From Rikenellaceae bacterium (GTDB lineage Bacteria > Bacteroidota > Bacteroidia > Bacteroidales > Rikenellaceae): a DNA stretch of 52,696 nt. The stretch covers positions 1 to 52,696 of the forward strand of contig SUZS01000014.1 of NCBI GenBank assembly GCA_015059785.1. The letters are read 5' to 3'. Positions 7,663 to 16,851 of the stretch are shown here, in pieces (the stretch's first letter is position 1; each line of letters starts with the position of its first letter). The notes beneath the pieces were generated by a model. That model worked only from the letters and a program-made list of their open reading frames with translations. It was not told the DNA's origin and searched no databases. Made by a program: the position numbers and the translations under genes.

Positions 7663-8601
7663 CTACCTTATATTAATCATATTAATAATTGAGCGCTCGG
7701 CGGCCTTGCGGGTCTGCTCGTCCATAGTTATCTCTGGAGACTCGTTCTCAAGGCAGGCAATGATACTCTCAAGAGAGACCATCTTCATATACTTACACTC
7801 GTTACAACTGCAGGTAGAGTCAATAGGCGGCGCAGGGATAAACTCCTTATTTGGGAATTTAGAGCGCATTTCAGCCAAAATACCGGCCTCAGTAACCACA
7901 ATAAACTGCTGAGCCTCACTCTTTCCGCAATAGGCTAAAATGCCCGCTGTAGAGCCTACATAATCGGCAACATCTGCCACAGAAGCCTTACACTCTGGAT
8001 GAACCACAACCTTAGCCAGTGGGTACTTCTCCTTCAGCTCAAGAATCTTCTCAAGCGAGAACTGTTCATGCACATGGCAAGCTCCATCCCACAACACCAT
8101 ATTATCCCTACCAGTAAGTCTCTTAATATATCCGCCCAGATTTCTATCAGGAGCAAAGATAATAGGTTGCTCACGCGGGATGCTCTCTACAACCTGCAGC
8201 GCATTTGAGGATGTGCAGCAGATATCTGTCAGAGCCTTAACGCCGACAGTAGTATTTACATAGCTTACTACAAGGTGGTCAGGGTATTGAGCCTTAAAAG
8301 TAGCAAATGCCTCCGCATCGCAAGACTCGGCAAGTGAGCAGCCCGCCTCGGGATTAGGAATAAACACCTTCTTATCAGGCGAGAGGACCTTAGCAGTCTC
8401 GGCCATAAAGTGCACGCCGGCAAAGAGTATAACTTTTGCCTCAATATCCTTAGCCTTGACAGAGAGGGCGAGTGAGTCGCCAAGAAAATCTGCTACGGCC
8501 TGCACCTCTGGGGTGGTATAGTAGTGGGCAAGGATTACAGCATCCTTCTCCTTTTTAAGTTGCGCAATACGAGCGGCAAGCGCGGCGAAGTTTTCAACCA
8601 T
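7663..8601 (-). CDS. nadA: quinolinate synthase
   Basis: A 312-aa enzyme that condenses iminoaspartate with dihydroxyacetone phosphate to make quinolinate, the second step of de novo NAD synthesis. Signature stretches are ILAHYYTTPEVQAVADFLGDSL near residue 22, VHFMAETAKVL, NPEAGCSLAESC, HPECKASV and the C-terminal CSCNECKYM. Three cysteines, one in each of GCSLAES, the DICCTSSN region and CSCNECK, should bind the 4Fe-4S cluster. nadB and nadC are not adjacent. It begins just beside an unusual AT-rich region (8602-8968). Confidence 0.97.
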   Translation of the reverse strand: MVENFAALAARIAQLKKEKDAVILAHYYTTPEVQAVADFLGDSLALSVKAKDIEAKVILFAGVHFMAETAKVLSPDKKVFIPNPEAGCSLAESCDAEAFATFKAQYPDHLVVSYVNTTVGVKALTDICCTSSNALQVVESIPREQPIIFAPDRNLGGYIKRLTGRDNMVLWDGACHVHEQFSLEKILELKEKYPLAKVVVHPECKASVADVADYVGSTAGILAYCGKSEAQQFIVVTEAGILAEMRSKFPNKEFIPAPPIDSTCSCNECKYMKMVSLESIIACLENESPEITMDEQTRKAAERSIINMINIR

Positions 8602-8968
8602 AGTTGTTGTTATTTGGGGTTGTTTTTATTATTATTTAATTTTTTAATTATAAATAAATATATAATTTAATATAAATCAACAATAACAATAAAGGCTGTT
8701 GAAAGTGTTGGTAACTTTTTTTGAAAATCAGCTTTGTTATTATCTTTTAGCAACTATTTTTTAGTCTCTCTATAAGTTGTTGAGAGTGAGATGTTAAGGG
8801 GTAGTTTTCAACAATTGTTAATATCTGTTATTAACATATAAACAGACTTTTTTATCAACAGTTGAGGTTAATAAAAGCGGAAAAAGTTGTTGGTAAATTT
8901 TGAAAACTTTTCTCCTTTTTTCATCCCTCCAAAAACTCAAGAAGTTATTAACTACAACTTACAAATAA
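8602..8968. other. AT-rich intergenic region with DnaA-box-like words
   Basis: This 367-bp gap between the start of nadA and the end of mrp is strongly AT-rich. It holds several words one or two bases from the DnaA box TTATCCACA: TTTTCAACA (8805-8813), TTGTTAATA (8815-8823, inverted), TTATTAACA (8828-8836) and TTATCAACA (8852-8860). Many further GTTGTTG/CAACAAC runs are present. It could be a replication origin or another DnaA-bound site; low sequence complexity could also produce such words by chance. The nadA promoter must also lie here, but I find no clear match to the consensus. Confidence 0.35.
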
Positions 8969-10039
8969 TTAACAATCTTTCATCAACTTTTCAACAACTT
9001 TTTGCGCTGCTTGTCTATAATACTTCTCTACCTCAGCAGAGGTTTGTGTAGCAGGGGTTCCACTATCACTACCCTCCATAATTGATTGAATAATAGGTAT
9101 TTGCGCTAAAAGCTCAACACCCGCAGCCTCGGCATATCGGGCAGCACCGCCATTGCCAAAGATATAGTAGCGGTTATTCGGCAGCTCTGCCGGTGTAAAC
9201 CACGACATATTCTCAATAACACCCAGCACAGGAATGTTTACATTCGGGTTGCGGAACATCTCAACACCCCTAACAACATCAGCCACAGCCACTTGCTGAG
9301 GAGTTGATACAATAACGGCTCCGTCAATAGTTAATTCACTAATTATTGACAAATGGATATCGCCCGTTCCAGGAGGTAAATCTATAAGCAGATAGTCCAA
9401 CTCGCCCCACTGTGTCTGGTGTATAAGCTGGCGCAGTGCGCTGTTTGCCATAGTGCCTCGCCAGAGCAGTGCATCGGTCGGACGGATAAACATTGCTATC
9501 GAAATAATTTTGATATTTCCAACCTCGGCAGGGATAATATAGTCGCGGCCGTCAACATTCACAGCATCAGGAAGATAATCCTCTACACCGAACATTTTTG
9601 ACTGCGAAGGACCGTAAATATCGGCATCTAATACGCCTACTCTATAGCCCGCATTTGCAAGTGCAACAGCAAGGTTAGAGGTTACAGTGCTCTTACCTAC
9701 TCCGCCCTTACCAGAGGCTACGGCGATAACTTTAGCCACTGTAGCTGTTGTTGTATTTCGCTGCATATCCTCTATCTGCTCCTTACGCTTGGCAGAAGAG
9801 TTCTCGCCCTGCTTTATAAAGACAGTAATGGTGCTGTCAGGGTACAAATCTTGCAGAAGCTCTTCGACACGATTCTTTATTTTTACGGCAAAAGGGTCGC
9901 GAGATTTGCGGAAGCGAAGGCCGACAGTAATCTTACTCTCTGTAGCCGAAATACTCTCTACAAAGCCTCCATCGACCAGATTTTCCTCAGTTTCAGGGTG
10001 CACAACAGAGGCAAGTATTGCTCTAATTTCTCTATCCAT
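8969..10039 (-). CDS. mrp: Mrp/ApbC-type P-loop ATPase (Fe-S cluster carrier)
   Basis: A 356-aa protein with an N-terminal MIP18/DUF59 domain (residues 1-90) and a MinD-like ATPase with the deviant Walker A ASGKGGVGKST near 110. GVLDADIYGPSQSKMFG, LLIDLPPGTGDIHLS and STPQQVAVADVVRG are family signatures. Such proteins carry Fe-S clusters to apoproteins. The CxxC usually found after the ENMS motif is not present: the sequence reads ENMSWFTPAELPNN. I recall this as common in Bacteroidetes members, so it is probably a lineage trait and not a defect. It faces away from metG; the two starts share a ~90-bp gap. Confidence 0.92.
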   Translation of the reverse strand: MDREIRAILASVVHPETEENLVDGGFVESISATESKITVGLRFRKSRDPFAVKIKNRVEELLQDLYPDSTITVFIKQGENSSAKRKEQIEDMQRNTTTATVAKVIAVASGKGGVGKSTVTSNLAVALANAGYRVGVLDADIYGPSQSKMFGVEDYLPDAVNVDGRDYIIPAEVGNIKIISIAMFIRPTDALLWRGTMANSALRQLIHQTQWGELDYLLIDLPPGTGDIHLSIISELTIDGAVIVSTPQQVAVADVVRGVEMFRNPNVNIPVLGVIENMSWFTPAELPNNRYYIFGNGGAARYAEAAGVELLAQIPIIQSIMEGSDSGTPATQTSAEVEKYYRQAAQKVVEKLMKDC

Positions 10040-10064
10040 AGTGTTTTAATATGGTTTATAAGGA

Positions 10065-10093
10065 CAAAGATACAAAAAAAAGTACTAACTTTG
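10065..10093. promoter_or_regulatory. divergent -7 elements for mrp and metG
   Basis: On the minus strand TATCTTTG (10065-10072) points toward mrp. On the plus strand TAACTTTG (10086-10093) points toward metG. Both match TAnnTTTG, but neither has a clear TTTG at the right distance, so only the -7 boxes are claimed. Confidence 0.5.
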
Positions 10094-10128
10094 TCGCTTA
10101 AATAGTATATAAATATAAGTATAAGGTT

Positions 10129-12165
10129 ATGGCAAAAGAATTTAAGAGATATTTGGTCACTTCGGCACTGCCGTACGCCAATGGTCCGGTACATATCGGC
10201 CACCTTGCAGGTGTATATATCCCTTCGGATATCTATACCCGCTACTTGCGCCTGCGTGGAAGGGATGTTATCCATGTCTGCGGTAGTGATGAGCACGGTG
10301 TGCCAATCACTATCAAGGCAAAGAAGGAGGGTATTACTCCACAGCAGGTTGTAGATCGCTATCACGAGATTATCAAGAACGCCTTTGCTGGTCTTGGTAT
10401 TGAGTTTGATATCTACTCTCGCACATCTTCTGATATGCACACAGTGACTGCTTCTGATTTCTTCCGTAAGCTCTATGATGAGGGTAAGTTTATAGAGCAG
10501 ACATCAGAGCAGTACTATGATGAGGAGGCAAAGATGTTCCTTGCAGACCGTTATATCACTGGTACTTGTCCAAAATGCGGCAATGAGCGCGCCTATGGAG
10601 ATCAGTGTGAGGCTTGTGGCTCAACACTCTCTCCAGATGAGCTTATAGACCCGCACTCAACTCTCTCTGGCTCTGTGCCAGTGAAGAAGTCTACTACACA
10701 CTGGTATCTGCCATTGAACGACTATGAGCAGATGCTTCGCGAGTGGATTCTTGAGGGTCATAAGGAGTGGAAGACAAATGTATACGGTCAGTGCAAGAGC
10801 TGGCTTGACGGTGGTCTTCAGCCACGCGCCGTAAGCCGTGACCTTGACTGGGGAATACCTGTGCCTGTTGAGGGTGCAGAGGGTAAGGTTCTCTATGTTT
10901 GGTTTGATGCTCCAATCGGCTATATATCTGCTACTAAGGAACTTACGCCAGATTGGGAGAAGTACTGGAAGAGCGAGGATACAAAGCTTGTTCACTTTAT
11001 TGGTAAGGATAATATTGTCTTCCACTGCATCGTCTTCCCATCTATGCTTAAGGCTCACGGAGAGTATATTCTTCCAGAGAATGTACCTTCAAATGAGTTC
11101 CTAAACCTTGAGGGCGACAAGATTTCAACATCTCGCAACTGGGCTGTTTGGGCGCACGAGTATCTTGAGGATATGCCAGGTAAGGAGGATGTTCTTCGTT
11201 ATGTTCTCTGCGCAAATGCTCCTGAGACTAAGGATAACGATTTTACTTGGAAGGATTATCAGGCTCGCAACAATAATGAGCTTGTGGCTGTTCTTGGTAA
11301 CTTCGTAAACCGCGCGCTGGTGCTTACACAGAAGTACTACGGCGGTGTTGTTCCTGCTTGCGGAGAGCTTACAGAGTACGATAAGCAGACAATTGCTGAG
11401 TTATCTACTATCAAGGCCTCTCTTGAGAATAATATTGAGAACTACCGCTTCCGTGAGGCTCTTAAGGATGCTATGAACTTCTCGCGCATTGGTAATAAGT
11501 ACCTTGCAGATTCAGAGCCATGGAAGGTGGTAAAGACTGATACTGAGAGAGTTAAGACAATTCTTTATATTGCTCTACAGATTACTGCAAACATCGCTAC
11601 AGCCATTGAGCCATTTATGCCATTCTCTGCAGCCAAGATTCTTGGTATGCTCGCTGTAGAGAAGTTCGGCTGGGACTCTCTTGGCTCTATGGAGCTTATC
11701 TCTGCGGGACACACTATAGGTACTCCTACCCTACTCTTTGAGAAGATTGAGGACGAGGTTATCCAGCGCCAGATAGATAAGCTTGAGGCTACTAAGGCTG
11801 CTAATGCTGCTGCCGAGGTTAAGGCAGAGCCACAGAAGGAGGCGTGCACATTCGATGATTTCCAGAAGATGGATATCCGCGTCTCTACAATCCTTGCTGC
11901 AGAGAAGGTTGCTAAGACAAAGAAACTGCTCAAACTCACTGTAGACACTGGTATTGACCAGCGCACTATTGTTTCTGGTATTGCTGAGCACTTTACTCCA
12001 GAGGAGCTTGTTGGTCAGCAGGTGCTTGTGCTTGTAAATCTTCAGCCACGCGAGTTGAAGGGCATTCTGTCACAGGGAATGATTCTTATGGCGGAGGATG
12101 CAACTGGTGCTTTACGCCTTGTACAGCCATCTGAGGCTGTTAAGGCTGGTTCTATGGTTGGTTAA
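10129..12165 (+). CDS. metG: methionine-tRNA ligase
   Basis: A 678-aa class I synthetase that charges tRNA-Met. It shows the HIGH motif ([11 protein letters not shown]) near residue 20, a zinc knuckle ([18 protein letters not shown]) near 145-162, and a KMSKS-loop variant, GDKISTSR, near 330, the ISTSR form of this synthetase group. The last ~110 residues ([20 protein letters not shown]) form the EMAP/Trbp111-like tRNA-binding domain that allows dimers. Its length is that of the long form. It is followed after 27 bp by ilvE, with a palindrome in between. Confidence 0.97.
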   Translation: MAKEFKRYLVTSALPYANGPVHIGHLAGVYIPSDIYTRYLRLRGRDVIHVCGSDEHGVPITIKAKKEGITPQQVVDRYHEIIKNAFAGLGIEFDIYSRTSSDMHTVTASDFFRKLYDEGKFIEQTSEQYYDEEAKMFLADRYITGTCPKCGNERAYGDQCEACGSTLSPDELIDPHSTLSGSVPVKKSTTHWYLPLNDYEQMLREWILEGHKEWKTNVYGQCKSWLDGGLQPRAVSRDLDWGIPVPVEGAEGKVLYVWFDAPIGYISATKELTPDWEKYWKSEDTKLVHFIGKDNIVFHCIVFPSMLKAHGEYILPENVPSNEFLNLEGDKISTSRNWAVWAHEYLEDMPGKEDVLRYVLCANAPETKDNDFTWKDYQARNNNELVAVLGNFVNRALVLTQKYYGGVVPACGELTEYDKQTIAELSTIKASLENNIENYRFREALKDAMNFSRIGNKYLADSEPWKVVKTDTERVKTILYIALQITANIATAIEPFMPFSAAKILGMLAVEKFGWDSLGSMELISAGHTIGTPTLLFEKIEDEVIQRQIDKLEATKAANAAAEVKAEPQKEACTFDDFQKMDIRVSTILAAEKVAKTKKLLKLTVDTGIDQRTIVSGIAEHFTPEELVGQQVLVLVNLQPRELKGILSQGMILMAEDATGALRLVQPSEAVKAGSMVG

Positions 12166-12181
12166 TGTTCCCCGTGGAACA
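12166..12181. promoter_or_regulatory. parS-like palindrome 1
   Basis: TGTTCCCCGTGGAACA is a 16-bp near-palindrome that resembles the ParB-binding parS consensus TGTTNCACGTGAAACA. Its 14-bp core recurs at 13394-13407. It sits just after the metG stop, so it could also act as a terminator hairpin, but the loop is short and the T-run poor. Confidence 0.45.
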
Positions 12182-12192
12182 ATTTTGAAGTG

Positions 12193-13203
12193 ATGGAACT
12201 TAATTGGGAAGAGTTAGGATTTGACTTTAATGCTACGGGTGGCGAGAATCTACGCACATACTTTAAGGATGGAGTGTGGAGCGAGCCTGTATATACAACA
12301 GATGAGTATATACCCGTACATATGGCCTCGGCTTGTCTAAACTACGGTTTGCAGGCCTTTGAGGGTCTTAAGGCGTTTCGTGGCGTGGATGGAAAGGTGC
12401 GTCTTTTCCGTCCACACGCTCACGCAAGGCGTATGGCATCGGGCGCGCGCAAACTATGCCTGCCGATGGTGTCGGAGGAGTATTTTGTTAATGCTTGCGT
12501 AGATATTGTCCGCAGAAATCTTGAATTTTTGCCCCCATATGAGTCTCGCGCAGCTCTTTATGTGCGACCTGTGCTCTTTGGAACAAAGCCTTGTCTTACG
12601 GTTAGAGCCTATAATGAGGCTGGATTTTGTATCTTTGCCACCCCTGCAGGCCCATATTTTAAGGAGGGTATCCACCCTATTGATGCTATTATTAACCGCA
12701 ATCAGGACCGCTCTGCACCACTCGGTACGGGCGATGTTAAGGTTGGTGGAAACTACGCCTCAAGTATGCTCTCTTGTCAGGAGGCGCACGATTTGGGCTA
12801 TAAGGCGGTGCTTTATACCGAGTCTGTTGAGCATCGGTATATTGAGGAGTGTGGTGCGGCAAACTTTATTGCTATAAAGGCTAATAAGTATATCACGCCT
12901 CTTTCTCCATCTATTTTGCCGTCAATTACTAACGATTCTCTGCGCCAGATAGCCGCAGATAAGGGTTTTATTGTCGAGCGGCGCCCTGTAGATATTGCCG
13001 AGCTTCCAGAATTTGATGAGTGCGGAGCTTGTGGTACGGGTGCAATTATCACCCCTTTAGGTAATGTTTACGACCCAGAAACAGGCAAAACTATTCACTA
13101 CTGCGACGAGACTGGCCCAGTATTACTTGATTTGTATAATACCCTGCAGGATATCCAGTACGGTAGAACAGAGGATAAATATGGCTGGACGGTAGAGGTT
13201 TAG
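12193..13203 (+). CDS. ilvE: branched-chain amino acid aminotransferase
   Basis: A 336-aa fold-type IV PLP enzyme that makes the final transamination in valine, leucine and isoleucine synthesis. Family motifs visible are CLNYGLQAFEGLKAFR near residue 50, the PLP lysine region GDVKVGGNYASSM near 190 (K in VKVGG), and YIEECGAANFIAI / DECGACGTGAIITPLG, which bind phosphate and cofactor. I chose the ATG at 12193; a GTG directly before it is also in frame. It is bracketed by two parS-like palindromes. Confidence 0.95.
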   Translation: MELNWEELGFDFNATGGENLRTYFKDGVWSEPVYTTDEYIPVHMASACLNYGLQAFEGLKAFRGVDGKVRLFRPHAHARRMASGARKLCLPMVSEEYFVNACVDIVRRNLEFLPPYESRAALYVRPVLFGTKPCLTVRAYNEAGFCIFATPAGPYFKEGIHPIDAIINRNQDRSAPLGTGDVKVGGNYASSMLSCQEAHDLGYKAVLYTESVEHRYIEECGAANFIAIKANKYITPLSPSILPSITNDSLRQIAADKGFIVERRPVDIAELPEFDECGACGTGAIITPLGNVYDPETGKTIHYCDETGPVLLDLYNTLQDIQYGRTEDKYGWTVEV

Positions 13204-13229
13204 CTTTTGGCTTTTAGCCGTTGGACATT

Positions 13230-13396
13230 GGCTCACCTTTGGTGACCCGACCCTGCTACGCCTCGGTAATATCAGTCGCGGCATAAATGCCCCAAAATGC
13301 GAAATTGAAAATTCGTGAACAAGTTCCCATTTTCAATTATCGCCTTTTGCACCTTCGGTGTGCGACCGCTATTGCTCTCGGCTTAATCGCAGCGTT
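13230..13396 (+). repeat. dispersed structured repeat, copy B
   Basis: Second copy of the element at 151-316, aligned without gaps over most of its length. Its hairpins are TCACC-TTT-GGTGA (13233-13245), GGCAT-AA-ATGCC (13280-13291), ATTGAAAA/TTTTCAAT (13304-13311 with 13330-13337) enclosing GAAC-AA-GTTC (13317-13326), and CACC-TTC-GGTG near 13350-13360. Three of the stems differ from copy A by changes on both sides that keep pairing. It fills the gap between convergent ilvE and mnmG. Confidence 0.8.
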
Positions 13397-13408
13397 CCCC
13401 GTGGAACA
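13393..13408. promoter_or_regulatory. parS-like palindrome 2
   Basis: CGTTCCCCGTGGAACA shares the core GTTCCCCGTGGAAC with the site at 12166-12181. It abuts the mnmG stop codon. The same single departure from perfect symmetry (C in place of A) is present in both copies. Confidence 0.45.
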
Positions 13409-15286
13409 CTACCGACCAAATCGCATCAGCAAGACATTTATATCGGCAGGAGATACGCCAGGTATTCTTGATGCTTGGGCAATAGTTTTTGGGCGTATTT
13501 TCTGCAATTTTTGGCGCGCCTCTATTGTTAGTGACTGCATTTTGCTGTAGTCAAAGTTCTCTGGAATTACAATATTTTCCAGTCGATGTAGTTTTTCGGC
13601 AACGCTCTTTTCGCGTTCTATATATCCGCTATACTTTATTTCTATCTCCGCCTCCTCTATAATCTCTTCGGTTATGCCGTTTGTTTTGACAAACTTTTTG
13701 AGTTTTGGAAGTACTGTTACAAGGTCGGCAAGGGTAATGTCGTTTCTCAGGGCGAGGTCAAAAATCTTCTTACCCTGAGAAATTGGTGCTAAATTATGCA
13801 AAATTAAATAGTCCTGAATTTCGGATATTTTGACACTCTGTTCACGAGTGAATAAAATAAGCAAATTTAGAAGTTGTTTTTTTTCTGCGAATTTTTGGTA
13901 TCTTTCTTCAGAAATTAATCCCAATTCGTAACCAAGAGGAGTGAGTCTTTGGTCGGCATTGTCCTGACGGAGCAAAATTCTGTACTCGGCTCTGCTGGTA
14001 AACATTCGGTATGGCTCGTCTACCCCCTTTGTCACAAGGTCGTCAATAAGTACGCCTATATATGCTTGGTCGCGACCCAGAACTACTGGCTCCTTGCCTG
14101 AAATCTTTCTTACAGCATTTATGCCTGCTAATAGTCCCTGCGCTGCCGCCTCCTCATAGCCCGTAGTGCCGTTTACCTGACCTGCGAGGTAGAGGTTTTC
14201 CACCGCTTTGCTCTCAAGCGTGTGCCAGAGCTGAGTTGGTGGAAAGTAGTCGTACTCAATAGCATAGCCTGGGCGGTAGATATGCGCACTCTCAAGACCC
14301 GCAATCTTGTGCAGAGCCTCAAGTTGTATGTCGTACGGCAGGGAAGAGGAGAAGCCATTTAGGTACATCTCATTTGTCGTAACTCCCTCAGGCTCAAGGA
14401 ATAACTGGTGTTGGTCCTTATCTGCAAAGGTGCGCAGCTTATCCTCAATGCTTGGGCAGTAACGAGGTCCGATACCCTGAATAGTGCCGTTAAATAGGGG
14501 AGAATCCTCAAATCCTCGGCGCAGGGTGTCGTGTACCTCCTTAGAGGTGTAGACAAGGTAGCAGGGGAGTTGGTTTTTTACTGCCTCAGTGGTGTCAGAA
14601 AAGGAGAATTTAGATGGATTCTCGTCTCCATATTGAGGCTCTAATCGGCTGAAGTCTACCGTGCGGGCATCTATGCGCACAGGCGTTCCTGTCTTCATTC
14701 TACCCACCTCAAAGCCCACTTTTTGAAGGGACTCTGTAACGCCAAAGCTCGCAGCGTCGCCTGCCCTACCGCCAGTAGCATTCTCTCTACCGCAGTGCAT
14801 AAGGCCCGAGAGGAATGTTCCCGCAGTAAGCACCACCGCGCTACACTGAAAAACCACTCCCATTTGCGTTTTTACCCCCTTTACGCGCACTTTGTCGCCG
14901 CTGTGGTCAAAGAGTATCTCTACGGCAGAATCTTGCCAAATATAGAGGTTTTCGGTCTTCTCTAACTCCTCACGCCACAGAGCCGAGAAGCGGGATTTGT
15001 CACACTGCGCACGCGGAGACCACATTGCCGCACCCTTAGAGCGGTTGAGCATACGGAATTGGATAGTCGAAAGGTCTGTGATAATGGCGGTACGACCACC
15101 TATTGCGTCTATCTCGCGTACTATCTGACCCTTTGCCACGCCACCAATGGCGGGGTTGCAGGACATAGAGGCAAACTTAGTCATATCCATAGTCAGCAGC
15201 AGGGTCTTTGCGCCCATCCTTGCCGCCGCACTCGCCGCCTCGCAGCCCGCGTGACCTCCTCCAATAACTATAATATCGTATACCAT
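13409..15286 (-). CDS. mnmG: tRNA uridine-34 5-carboxymethylaminomethyl enzyme, GidA subunit
   Basis: A 625-aa FAD protein that acts with MnmE to modify the wobble uridine of several tRNAs. The FAD-binding [17 protein letters not shown] is at the N-terminus. [23 protein letters not shown] near 45, [12 protein letters not shown] near 200 and [18 protein letters not shown] near 365 are hallmark stretches. The ATG at 15286 gives [14 protein letters not shown]; a GTG just upstream is less likely. Length is canonical. In many bacteria gidA lies near the chromosome origin, of interest here because of the parS-like sites beside it. It lies 7 bp downstream of ybeY. Confidence 0.97.
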   Translation of the reverse strand: MVYDIIVIGGGHAGCEAASAAARMGAKTLLLTMDMTKFASMSCNPAIGGVAKGQIVREIDAIGGRTAIITDLSTIQFRMLNRSKGAAMWSPRAQCDKSRFSALWREELEKTENLYIWQDSAVEILFDHSGDKVRVKGVKTQMGVVFQCSAVVLTAGTFLSGLMHCGRENATGGRAGDAASFGVTESLQKVGFEVGRMKTGTPVRIDARTVDFSRLEPQYGDENPSKFSFSDTTEAVKNQLPCYLVYTSKEVHDTLRRGFEDSPLFNGTIQGIGPRYCPSIEDKLRTFADKDQHQLFLEPEGVTTNEMYLNGFSSSLPYDIQLEALHKIAGLESAHIYRPGYAIEYDYFPPTQLWHTLESKAVENLYLAGQVNGTTGYEEAAAQGLLAGINAVRKISGKEPVVLGRDQAYIGVLIDDLVTKGVDEPYRMFTSRAEYRILLRQDNADQRLTPLGYELGLISEERYQKFAEKKQLLNLLILFTREQSVKISEIQDYLILHNLAPISQGKKIFDLALRNDITLADLVTVLPKLKKFVKTNGITEEIIEEAEIEIKYSGYIEREKSVAEKLHRLENIVIPENFDYSKMQSLTIEARQKLQKIRPKTIAQASRIPGVSPADINVLLMRFGR

Positions 15287-15293
15287 CACTACC

Positions 15294-15740
15294 CTACTTT
15301 TTTACTGCAAATTTAGAGTCAAACAACGCTAAATACTTATCCTCCTTGCTGTGCATAACAGCCTCAGTCTCAGGGGTTTTGTCGCCCTGACCGCAGAGGT
15401 GTAACACTCCGTGAACAACTACTCGGCGCATCTCACATTCGGCTGTGGTGTTGTATATTTTTGCGTTATCCGTAACTGTCTGATAATCAATGTATATATC
15501 GCCAGAAATATAGCCTTGTTCAAGGTTTGAGTAGTCAAATGTTATAATATCTGTAAAGTAGTCGTGACCCACATAGTCAATATTCATCTGACGGTGAACC
15601 GTAGAGGGGCAGAAGATATAGTTTATCTCCCCTATCTGTAGTCCTCCTTCCTCTGCTGCCACCTCGCGTAGCCACTCTCTGATGGCTCTTTTGTGGCGTA
15701 GGCGGTAGTCACACTCCTGACAGTAGTAATTGATATCCAT
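15294..15740 (-). CDS. ybeY: endoribonuclease YbeY (16S rRNA maturation)
   Basis: A 148-aa single-domain zinc RNase needed for 16S rRNA 3' processing and ribosome quality control. The metal motif is [13 protein letters not shown] (H-G-x-L-H-L-x-G) near residue 110. It is slightly unusual because the third ligand position after the glycine reads QGDK where many homologues have a D-H pair. Upstream, ITFDYS and GDIYID fit the family. It forms a tight unit with mnmG and the EnvC-like gene (1 bp gap). Confidence 0.9.
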   Translation of the reverse strand: MDINYYCQECDYRLRHKRAIREWLREVAAEEGGLQIGEINYIFCPSTVHRQMNIDYVGHDYFTDIITFDYSNLEQGYISGDIYIDYQTVTDNAKIYNTTAECEMRRVVVHGVLHLCGQGDKTPETEAVMHSKEDKYLALFDSKFAVKK

Positions 15741-15741
15741 A

Positions 15742-16851
15742 CTATTTGAAAAGGTTGCTTGCTTTCAATGTCACTTTTGGATTTGGAGAGTGTATTGCAA
15801 ATAATATCTTATACTCCACATCCATTGTCGATGGGTTTACCATCGTGGCTATAGTGCCGATTTTTTGGTTTTTAAGCACTTTATCGTCCCTCTTTACACA
15901 CACCTCCGAGAGGTTTGCATATGAAGAGATATACTCTCCGTGGGCAATGTAGACATCGTACTTATTGTTGATTTTGTTTCGCGAAATACGCACCACCTTA
16001 CCCTCGTATATAGAGTTGATGTTAGCCCCTTTGTTACCCACAATCTCAGCAGTATTGGCATTGTAGCGAACTACCCTACCACCCGCTACAGGCAGTTTTA
16101 AGCCCCTTGTAGAGCTGCTAAAGCTACCGCCCGACTTGTTACCCTTCGTTAGCTTGCGAAGCTCAGCAATGGCTGTGTTGAGGCGCTTTTCGTGCTCCGC
16201 CATAGAGGCCTGCACACTCTTCTCCTGCTTTGTCATTTTGCGGATTGTGGCCTTGGCAAGGTCTCGCTCCTCGCGCATCTTTGCCCTCTGGCGGTCCAAC
16301 TTTTTCTTTGCCAGAGCCACCTCCTCGCGCTTTGCAGCAAGGGTCTGCTGCTGCTTTTGCACCGCATCGCGTGTAGATGTAACTAACGCAATCTGCTCCT
16401 TACGATACTCTGTAGCCGAGCGTAACGAGGCAATGCGACGGGCAAAATCAAGGGCAGACGAGGATGAAAAAAGGTATGCTAAAGTGTTGTTGTTGCGATA
16501 GTTACGATATGCTTCGCGCGACATTGTATAACAGCTACGCTCTAACTGGGCAAGAGATATGGATAACTCCCCTACTCGAGACTCTAATGTAACAATATCC
16601 TGTCCAAGCTGTTTTATCTGCTTGTCTCGGGCTGCTATAAGTGCGTTTCGTTTCTCTATTTGTCGGGCTAATGAACTTACAAGTTTCTGCTTGGAGGTCT
16701 TGCTCTTTTTGAGTCGCGCTAACTGTTTCTCCTCACGCTCAATGCTCGCCTCAAGGTTGTCTATAGTCTTGCGCAGCGCAGCCTCGCTCTGTGCTTTGAG
16801 CGGTGTCTGAGCTGTAAGGATAAGCAGTATGAGAATAAGAAGTTTTTTCAT
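15742..16851 (-). CDS. EnvC-like murein hydrolase activator (coiled coil + degenerate LytM/M23)
   Basis: A 369-aa secreted protein. A signal peptide (MKKLLILILLILTAQTPLKAQ) is followed by a long coiled coil (residues 22-240, rich in E, K, R, Q) and a C-terminal LytM/M23 domain (about 250-369). In the domain only HGEYISSYANL is clearly recognisable, and the zinc ligands expected of an active endopeptidase are not all present. It therefore looks like EnvC-type activators, which switch on amidases at the division site. It overlaps the TPR gene by 1 bp. Role in cell separation is inferred from the family. Confidence 0.85.
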   Translation of the reverse strand: MKKLLILILLILTAQTPLKAQSEAALRKTIDNLEASIEREEKQLARLKKSKTSKQKLVSSLARQIEKRNALIAARDKQIKQLGQDIVTLESRVGELSISLAQLERSCYTMSREAYRNYRNNNTLAYLFSSSSALDFARRIASLRSATEYRKEQIALVTSTRDAVQKQQQTLAAKREEVALAKKKLDRQRAKMREERDLAKATIRKMTKQEKSVQASMAEHEKRLNTAIAELRKLTKGNKSGGSFSSSTRGLKLPVAGGRVVRYNANTAEIVGNKGANINSIYEGKVVRISRNKINNKYDVYIAHGEYISSYANLSEVCVKRDDKVLKNQKIGTIATMVNPSTMDVEYKILFAIHSPNPKVTLKASNLFK

